Source of the DNA: Thiohalospira sp046546335
GTDB taxonomy: Bacteria > Pseudomonadota > Gammaproteobacteria > Thiohalospirales > Thiohalospiraceae
Assembly: GCF_046546335.1 (NCBI RefSeq)
Contig: NZ_JBKGYA010000063.1
DNA length: 10,424 nt
Reading direction: 5' to 3' (one strand)
A program made the position numbers and the translations under genes. Under the pieces are notes generated by a model, which saw only the letters and a program-made list of their open reading frames with translations, was not told the DNA's origin and did no database searches. Shown piece by piece: positions 5,251 to 10,424 of the stretch (within the stretch, counting starts at the first letter, position 1; every line of letters starts with the position of its first letter).

Positions 5251-7008
5251 CTACTCCAGGTACCGGTGCATGGTCTCGCGGAGGACCTCCGCGTCGGGAT
5301 CCTCCTCCAGGCCGGCCTCCCAGATCCGGCGGGCCTCCTCTTCACGACCGCGCTCCCAGAGGACCTCGCCGTAGTGGGCGGCGACCTCCGGTCCGGGCGC
5401 GGCCTCCCATGCCCGGGCCAGCCACTTCTCCGCCTCCTCCAGGTTGCCCAGCTGGTACTCCACCCACCCCATGCTGTCGAGGATATTGGGATCCTCCGGC
5501 TCCAGCTCCAGGGCACGCTGGATGTACTCCCGGGCCTCCTCGTGGCGGTCCGTCTGGTCGGTGAGGGTGTAACCCAGGGCGTTGAGGGCATGGGCATGGT
5601 CAGGGTCCTGCTCCAGCAGACGCTTCAGGTCCTGCTCGACCCGCTCCACGCGCTCCAGCTCGGCCGCCGCCATGGCACGCCCGTAGAGGACCTCGGGATG
5701 GTCGGGGGAACGCTCCAGGGCGTCCCCGTAGACCTCCATAGCCTCCTCGGGATGCCCGTGGCGGACCAGAAGACGGCCCTCGGCCAGTCGCAGTTGCACC
5801 ACCTCACTGTCTTCCCGGGGCTCGGCGGCCTGCAGGTGGTGGCGTGCGGCCACCAGGTCACCCTCCTCGGCCATGAGCCAGGCGGCGCGGATCCGGGCAT
5901 CCACCGCACGCTGTCCCTGGCCGACACGGCGGTAGGCGGCCAGGGCCTCCTCGGACCGGCCCTGCTCTTCCAGCGCCATGCCGAGGTAGTAGGCCGCCTC
6001 CGGAGCCTGCCCGCCCCGGGCCTCCTCGGACAGGTACCGGAAATGTTCCTCGGCCGCTTCCCAGTCCTCCTGCTCCAGCCCCAGCAGTCCCAGGGCGAAG
6101 CGGACCTCGGGGTCGTCCGGATTCTCCTCGGCCAGCTTGCTGAACTGCTCCCGCGCCTCGCTCACCTCTCCGCCGTCCACCAGGTAGCGGGCGTAGGTCA
6201 GGCGCAGGGCTCGATCATCCGGATTCTCCTCGACGGCCTCCTCGAGATCCGGCAGGGCGGCCGCGGCCTCCCCGGCGCGGGAGCGCTGGATCGCAGCCCG
6301 CAGCAGCAGGGCCTGGGTCCAGTCCGGCCGTTCCTCCAGCACCCCCTCCACCGCTTCGAGGGCCTCGTCACGGGCGCCCAGCTGATTGGCCAGCCGGGCG
6401 CGGGCGTACCCGATGGCGGCATTCTCCGGATGGCGCCGGACCAGCTCTCCCATCACCGACAACGCCCGCTCGCGATGCTCGCGACTGTCCAGAAGCCCGC
6501 GGATGGCCTCGAAGTCCAGTTCCGCCCCATCCTGCTCCAGGAGGGTCTCGAACTGTTCCACCGCCTGCTCCTCCTTGCCGTCGCGGATGAGCAGGGCGGC
6601 GAGGGTCTGCCGGGCGTGGAGATTCTCCGGATCCACCTCGACCCACAGCGGGACGGCCTCCCGGATCCGGTCCTCGTCCCCGGCGAACAGGGCCACGATC
6701 GCCGCCTGCCCCGCCACGGCCGGGTCCCGCGTCGCCTCTGCGGCCCGCAGGTAGTAGGCGGAGGCGATCTCCAGCTGATGGAGCTGGCCGGCGAACTCTG
6801 CCACCAGGAGGTCGTAGAGCACCTCCTCGGTCAGACCGGAATCCGGGGTCGATGGCGCAATGTCGCGTTCGACCTCCGCCTCCCGGGCCATCGGCGGCGC
6901 CGACTCTTCGGACCCGTCCTCGGCATCGGAGGATACGAGGCCTGCGCAGCCGCTGGTCAGCAGGGCGGCGAGCAGCAACGGGAGGGGGGAGGAAAGGGCT
7001 AGTGGCAT
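5251..7008 (-). CDS. TPR outer-membrane lipoprotein, LbcA-like
   Basis: This 585-residue protein has a hydrophobic signal segment ending in the lipobox LTSGC (Cys21; +2 Ala, so outer membrane), an acidic linker (about 25-60), then tetratricopeptide repeats to the end. Clear repeats lie near 80-110, 130-160, 200-230, 265-295, 300-330, 335-365, 405-435, 470-505, 505-535 and 540-570. No enzyme motif is visible. By position (between lolB and hemA) and architecture it matches P. aeruginosa PA4667/LbcA, the lipoprotein partner of the CtpA protease that controls peptidoglycan hydrolases; that role here is inferred, since ctpA is not in the window. The ATG at 7008 has a weak, distant AGGGA, and the signal n-region has no Lys or Arg. 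An ATT start at 7017 would add an Arg. The start is therefore uncertain. Confidence 0.88.
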   Translation of the reverse strand: MPLALSSPLPLLLAALLTSGCAGLVSSDAEDGSEESAPPMAREAEVERDIAPSTPDSGLTEEVLYDLLVAEFAGQLHQLEIASAYYLRAAEATRDPAVAGQAAIVALFAGDEDRIREAVPLWVEVDPENLHARQTLAALLIRDGKEEQAVEQFETLLEQDGAELDFEAIRGLLDSREHRERALSVMGELVRRHPENAAIGYARARLANQLGARDEALEAVEGVLEERPDWTQALLLRAAIQRSRAGEAAAALPDLEEAVEENPDDRALRLTYARYLVDGGEVSEAREQFSKLAEENPDDPEVRFALGLLGLEQEDWEAAEEHFRYLSEEARGGQAPEAAYYLGMALEEQGRSEEALAAYRRVGQGQRAVDARIRAAWLMAEEGDLVAARHHLQAAEPREDSEVVQLRLAEGRLLVRHGHPEEAMEVYGDALERSPDHPEVLYGRAMAAAELERVERVEQDLKRLLEQDPDHAHALNALGYTLTDQTDRHEEAREYIQRALELEPEDPNILDSMGWVEYQLGNLEEAEKWLARAWEAAPGPEVAAHYGEVLWERGREEEARRIWEAGLEEDPDAEVLRETMHRYLE

Positions 7009-7049
7009 GGGGCGAATAGCGTCCCTGGACGGCTGCGGATAACCTGAGG

Positions 7050-7055
7050 ACTATA
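7050..7055 (-). promoter_or_regulatory. Candidate -10 box for the TPR-lolB-ispE operon
   Basis: The palindrome ACTATAGT (7050-7057) gives a TATAGT box (five of six matches) on both strands. On the minus strand transcription would start near 7043, about 35 bases before the lipoprotein ATG. No good -35 box is seen at 16-18 bases. A second palindrome, ATCATGAT (7060-7067), lies beside it in an AT-rich island, so an activator-dependent or overlapping divergent promoter is possible. Confidence 0.35.
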
Positions 7056-7124
7056 GTTAATCATGATCAGGCGGAACACCTCCATGATGGGCCGTGCCGA
7101 AGCGGGTCAGAGGACCGATGAAAG

Positions 7125-7153
7125 TTGAGTTCGGACGACCCTTGCCCCAGAAT
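7125..7153 (+). promoter_or_regulatory. Candidate hemA promoter
   Basis: TTGAGT (7125-7130) and CAGAAT (7148-7153) are separated by exactly 17 bases; each matches the sigma-70 consensus at four positions. Transcription would begin near 7160, leaving about a 20-base leader with the ribosome site GAGAGGG (7164-7170) before the hemA ATG. This is a moderate match, inferred from sequence only. Confidence 0.35.
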
Positions 7154-7179
7154 GACCGCATAAGAGAGGGTCGGGTTCC

Positions 7180-8448
7180 ATGTCGCTGATCGCATTCGGT
7201 CTCAACCACAGAACGGCCCCGGTGGACATCCGGGAGCAGGTCGCCTTCCCGCCGGACCGGCTGGACGAGGCGCTCGCCGATCTGCGCGCCTCGGTCGGGG
7301 TGGAGGAGGCGGCCATCCTCTCCACCTGCAACCGCACCGAGATCTACTGCGGCGGCGACCGCCAGCCCGCCACCGAGGAGCTGGTGGGCTGGTTCTCCCG
7401 CTACCACGACCTGGAGCCCACCGCGGTGGCGCCCTACGTCTACGTCCACCCGGACCGCGAGGCGGTGCGCCAGGTCATGCGCGTGGCCAGCGGCCTGGAT
7501 TCGCTGGTCCTGGGCGAGCCCCAGATCCTGGGCCAGCTCAAGGGCGCCTACGAGGCCGCTGCCGCGGCCGGCTCGGTGGGCGGCCAGCTCAACCGCCTCT
7601 TCCAGCAGACCTTCGCCGCCGCCAAGCAGGTCCGGACCGACACCGCCATCGGGGCGAGCGCCGTCTCCGTCGCCTACGCCGCGGTGAGCCTGGCGCGCCA
7701 GTTCTTCGACGACCTGGAGCACCACACCGCGCTACTGCTCGGCGCCGGCGAGACCAACGACCTGGTCGCCCGCCACCTCCACGAGGCCGGCATCGGCCGG
7801 GTCATCATCGCCAACCGGACCGTCGAGCGGGCGCGGGACCTGGCCCACCCGGTGAACGGCTTCGCCATCGGCCTGGACGAGGTGGAGGCCCATCTGGCGG
7901 AGGCCGACCTGGTGGTCTCCGCCACCGCCAGCGAGGAGCCGCTGATCACCAAGCCCATGGCCAGGCGGATCGTGAAGCAGCGCCGCCACCGGCCGGTGCT
8001 CATGGTGGACATCGCCGTCCCCCGGGACATCGACCCGGCCGCCGGCGAGCTGGACGACATCTACCTCTACGCCGTGGACGACCTCCAGGCGATCATCGAG
8101 GAGGGGCTTCGCTCCCGCCAGGCGGCGGCCATGCAGGCCGAGGAGATCATCGACGCCCGCGCCGACCACTACATGGCCTGGCTGCGCGCCCAGGATGCGG
8201 TGAGCACCATCCGCACCTTCCGCGAACACACCCACCAGCTCCAGGCCGACGAGTTCGAGCGCGCCCGGCGCCAGATCGCCGCGGGACACGACCCGGAGGC
8301 GGTCCTGGCCGAGTTCGGCCGGCGCCTGACCAACAAGTTCATCCATACCCCCACCGTGGCCATGAATCAGGCGGCCCAGCGCGGCGATGAAGAGATCGTC
8401 CGGGCCGCCCGCCACCTCTTCGACATCCCGGAAGACGACGCACAGTGA
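7180..8448 (+). CDS. hemA: Glutamyl-tRNA reductase
   Basis: HemA reduces the glutamate on Glu-tRNA(Glu) with NADPH to glutamate-1-semialdehyde, the first committed step of C5 tetrapyrrole synthesis. The 422 residues are full length. GLNHRTAPV (7-15) and LSTCNRTE with the nucleophile C50 mark the catalytic domain, followed by SLVLGEPQILGQ (108-119). The NADPH-binding loop LLGAGET is at 186-192, VDIAVPRDIDP at 276-286, and the C-terminal dimerisation helices follow from about 310. The ATG has GAGAGGG 9 bases upstream. One oddity: residue 98 is Gln (AVRQVMRVASG) where E. coli and Pseudomonas have a conserved His (E. coli His99). It overlaps prfA by 4 bases, an order conserved widely in Proteobacteria. 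Confidence 0.97.
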   Translation: MSLIAFGLNHRTAPVDIREQVAFPPDRLDEALADLRASVGVEEAAILSTCNRTEIYCGGDRQPATEELVGWFSRYHDLEPTAVAPYVYVHPDREAVRQVMRVASGLDSLVLGEPQILGQLKGAYEAAAAAGSVGGQLNRLFQQTFAAAKQVRTDTAIGASAVSVAYAAVSLARQFFDDLEHHTALLLGAGETNDLVARHLHEAGIGRVIIANRTVERARDLAHPVNGFAIGLDEVEAHLAEADLVVSATASEEPLITKPMARRIVKQRRHRPVLMVDIAVPRDIDPAAGELDDIYLYAVDDLQAIIEEGLRSRQAAAMQAEEIIDARADHYMAWLRAQDAVSTIRTFREHTHQLQADEFERARRQIAAGHDPEAVLAEFGRRLTNKFIHTPTVAMNQAAQRGDEEIVRAARHLFDIPEDDAQ

Positions 8449-9536
8449 AGGCCAGCATCCGCGACCGCCTCGACCGCCTGGTGGACCGGCTGGAGGAGGT
8501 GGACGGCCTCCTCGCCGATCCCGAGACCCACACCGACCCCGACCGCTTCCGCCGCCTCTCCCAGGAGCACGGCCAGCTCTCGCCGGTGGTGAACACCTAC
8601 CGCGAGTACCTGGGGGTGCTGGACGACATCGAGGCCGCCCGCACCATGGCCGCCGAGGACGACGCCGAGATGCGCGAGATGGCCGAGGCCGAGCTGGAGA
8701 CGGCGCAGACCCGGGCGGAGGAGCTGGAGTGGGAGCTACAGCGGCTGCTCCTGCCCACCGACCCCAACGACGAGAAGAGCCTCTACCTGGAGATCCGCGC
8801 CGGGGCCGGCGGCGACGAGGCGGCGCTCTTCGCCGGCGACCTCCTGCGCATGTACAGCCGCTACGCCGAGAATCGCGGCTGGCGCACCGAGATCCTCTCG
8901 GAGTCGGAGGGCGAACACGGCGGCTACCGGGCCGTGGTCGCCCGCATCGACGGCCGCGGCGCCTATTCCCGGCTGAAGTTCGAATCCGGCGCCCACCGCG
9001 TCCAGCGCGTCCCCGAGACCGAATCCCAGGGCCGCATCCACACCTCCGCCTGCACCGTGGCGGTGATGCCGGAGGCGGACGAACTCGCCGATGTCACCAT
9101 CGACACCAACGACCTCAAGGTGGACACCTTCCGCGCCTCGGGGGCCGGCGGCCAGCACGTCAACAAGACCGACTCCGCCATCCGGCTCACCCACCTCCCC
9201 ACCGGGATCGTGGTGGAGTGCCAGGAGGAGCGCTCCCAGCACAAGAACCGCGCCCGGGCCATGTCCTTCCTCCAGGCCAAGCTCCAGCAGCAGCAGGAGG
9301 AGGCCCGGACCCAGGAGCGTGCCGAGACGCGCCGCGCCCTGGTGGGGACCGGGGATCGCTCCGAGCGGATCCGGACCTACAACTTCCCCCAGGGCCGGGT
9401 CACCGACCACCGCATCAATCTCACCCTGCACAAGCTGGAGCAGGTCCTCGCCGGCGACCTGGATCCGCTCATCGACGCCCTGGTCAGCGAACACCAGGCC
9501 GATCAGCTCGCAGAGCTGGCCGGCGCCGAGGCATGA
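8445..9536 (+). CDS. prfA: Peptide chain release factor 1
   Basis: RF1 reads UAA and UAG stop codons and triggers release of the nascent peptide. The 363-residue protein (360 in E. coli) has the helical domain 1 (about 1-110), then the stop-codon reading PxT tripeptide as PET (190-192) within the diagnostic segment ESQGRIHTSACTVAVMPE. The catalytic GGQ is at 235-237 in GAGGQHVNKTDSAIRLTH. The PxT motif separates it from RF2, which has SPF. The GTG start overlaps the hemA stop (GTGA, 8445-8448), with GGAAG about 10 bases upstream. The C-terminal end abuts prmC, whose product methylates Q237. All expected motifs are intact. Confidence 0.98.
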   Translation: MKASIRDRLDRLVDRLEEVDGLLADPETHTDPDRFRRLSQEHGQLSPVVNTYREYLGVLDDIEAARTMAAEDDAEMREMAEAELETAQTRAEELEWELQRLLLPTDPNDEKSLYLEIRAGAGGDEAALFAGDLLRMYSRYAENRGWRTEILSESEGEHGGYRAVVARIDGRGAYSRLKFESGAHRVQRVPETESQGRIHTSACTVAVMPEADELADVTIDTNDLKVDTFRASGAGGQHVNKTDSAIRLTHLPTGIVVECQEERSQHKNRARAMSFLQAKLQQQQEEARTQERAETRRALVGTGDRSERIRTYNFPQGRVTDHRINLTLHKLEQVLAGDLDPLIDALVSEHQADQLAELAGAEA

Positions 9537-10378
9537 CCGTCGACGGTCTCCTGGCGGAGGCCGTGGCCGGACTCACCGCCACCAGCGACTCCCCGCGCCT
9601 GGACGCCGAACTCCTGCTGGCCGAGGCCCTGGGGCGCGGCCGTACCTGGCTGCGTACCTGGCCGGAGGCCACCGTGGAGGACCCCGCGCTGGCGCGGTTC
9701 CGGGGGTGGGTCGACCGCCGGGCCGCCGGCGAACCCGTCGCCTACCTCCTGGGGCGGACCGGCTTCCACGAACTCGAACTGGCCATCACCCCGGCCACCC
9801 TCATCCCCCGCCCGGAGACCGAGGAGCTGGTGGAGCGCGCCCTGACCCTGGGTGGGAGCCTGGGCGGCCCGGGAGCGCGGGTGCTGGACATCGGCACCGG
9901 CAGCGGCGCCATCGCCCTGGCCCTGGCCGCCGCACGACCCGACTGGCATATCGAGGCCACCGAGGCGAGCCCCGAGGCCCTGGCCGTGGCGCGGGCCAAC
10001 GCCGCCGAGCTGGGGCTTGAGGGGGTCGCGCTGCACGCCGGGGACCTCTTCGCCGACCTCGCCGGCCCCTGGGACCTCGTCGTCAGCAATCCGCCCTACG
10101 TCGCCGCCGACGACCCCCATCTGGACCGGGGCGACGTCGCCTTCGAGCCCCGCGGCGCCCTGGCCGCCGGCCCCGACGGCCTGGACTGCCTGCGCCGCCT
10201 GGCGGCCGAGGCGCCGGGGCGGCTGACCCCGGGGGGATGGCTGCTGGTGGAGCACGGCCACGACCAGGGACCGGCGGTCCGCGCCCTCTTCACCGCGGCC
10301 GGCCTGGACCGGGTGGCGACCCATCGGGACCTGGCCGGCCGGGAGCGGATCACCGAGGGTCGGCGACCGGCGCCTTGA
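9533..10378 (+). CDS. prmC: Release-factor glutamine methyltransferase
   Basis: PrmC (HemK) uses S-adenosylmethionine to N5-methylate the glutamine of the GGQ motif in RF1 and RF2, raising release efficiency. The 281 residues comprise an N-terminal helical substrate-binding domain (about 1-85), with IPRPETEELV (91-100), and a Rossmann methyltransferase domain. SAM motif I DIGTGSGAIALA is at 119-130, the acidic ribose contact is E144, the catalytic NPPY is at 186-189, and FEPR follows at 205-208. I chose ATG 9533, which overlaps the prfA stop as ATGA; the frame is open further upstream only over prfA and the end of hemA. Adjacency to its substrate prfA fits cotranscription. Confidence 0.97.
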   Translation: MTVDGLLAEAVAGLTATSDSPRLDAELLLAEALGRGRTWLRTWPEATVEDPALARFRGWVDRRAAGEPVAYLLGRTGFHELELAITPATLIPRPETEELVERALTLGGSLGGPGARVLDIGTGSGAIALALAAARPDWHIEATEASPEALAVARANAAELGLEGVALHAGDLFADLAGPWDLVVSNPPYVAADDPHLDRGDVAFEPRGALAAGPDGLDCLRRLAAEAPGRLTPGGWLLVEHGHDQGPAVRALFTAAGLDRVATHRDLAGRERITEGRRPAP

Positions 10379-10402
10379 ACCCGCACGGCTGACAGCTATC
10401 CT
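10375..10402 (+). promoter_or_regulatory. Weak promoter-like pair at prmC end
   Basis: TTGAAC (10375-10380), overlapping the prmC stop, and TATCCT (10397-10402) lie 16 bases apart with four matches each to the sigma-70 consensus. They would drive a gene beyond the right edge; GGAAG at 10419-10423 could be its ribosome site. No coding start is visible before the window ends at 10424, so this is tentative. Confidence 0.25.
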
Positions 10403-10424
10403 CTAGACAGTGATTCCCGGAAGT

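Noticed and set aside
5247..5597. Upstream extension of lolB
   Set aside because: It lies within the TPR gene in another frame and would bury the lipoprotein signal, which must be N-terminal.
5266..7002. 578-codon plus-strand open frame opposite the TPR gene
   Set aside because: It mirrors the minus-strand codons, lacks recognisable domains, and has no ribosome site consistent with a gene. The minus-strand protein has a lipobox and TPR repeats.
7057..7725. Minus-strand 222-codon frame across the hemA start
   Set aside because: It covers the divergent promoter region and hemA antisense, with no motif and no support beyond being open in GC-rich DNA.
8387..9532. In-frame upstream extension of prmC
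   Set aside because: It overlaps hemA and prfA entirely and reads as Arg/Pro/Gly-rich shadow sequence. PrmC homology starts at the ATG in the ATGA overlap at 9533.
1..10424. A new defence, mobile or biosynthetic system
   Set aside because: Every long gene is a recognised housekeeping family in conserved gene order. No integrase, transposase, direct-repeat array or compositional break is visible, and the tRNA genes show no attachment-site duplication inside the window.

Overview
The window is a high-GC housekeeping chromosomal segment, probably from a halophilic gammaproteobacterium. The gene order tRNA-Met / ychF / pth / rplY / prs / tRNA-Gln / ispE / lolB / TPR lipoprotein, divergent from hemA-prfA-prmC, matches from memory the Pseudomonas aeruginosa region PA4673 to PA4664. 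The high GC content, the strongly acidic tail on bL25 and the very acidic TPR lipoprotein fit a salt-adapted lineage such as the Ectothiorhodospiraceae (Halorhodospira/Thiohalospira-like). The genus is a guess; the class is well supported.

Layout. Minus-strand block, 7008 down to 49: a TPR outer-membrane lipoprotein (LbcA-like), lolB and ispE are tightly packed with short gaps or overlaps. They run into a tRNA-Gln gene that overlaps the end of ispE. Next come prs, then rplY, pth, ychF and an elongator tRNA-Met. Stem-loops lie between tRNA-Gln and prs, between prs and rplY, and between ychF and tRNA-Met. A 171-base divergent intergenic region (7009-7179) holds the likely promoters. Plus-strand block, 7180 to 10378: hemA, prfA and prmC, joined by 4-base stop/start overlaps (GTGA, ATGA). 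The last 46 bases hold no gene.

How the genes work together. Most products serve translation or its substrates: two tRNAs, peptidyl-tRNA hydrolase, ribosomal protein bL25, the ribosome-associated ATPase YchF, release factor RF1 and the methyltransferase that modifies its GGQ motif. HemA uses Glu-tRNA to start tetrapyrrole synthesis, Prs makes PRPP, and IspE belongs to the MEP isoprenoid pathway. LolB and the TPR lipoprotein act at the outer membrane.

I found no mobile element, CRISPR array, defence module or clearly new system. The points most worth checking are: the ispE stop codon lies inside tRNA-Gln, so tRNA processing should remove it from the mRNA; a normally conserved histidine in HemA is Gln; and a strong, stringent-type promoter candidate lies just upstream of tRNA-Met.
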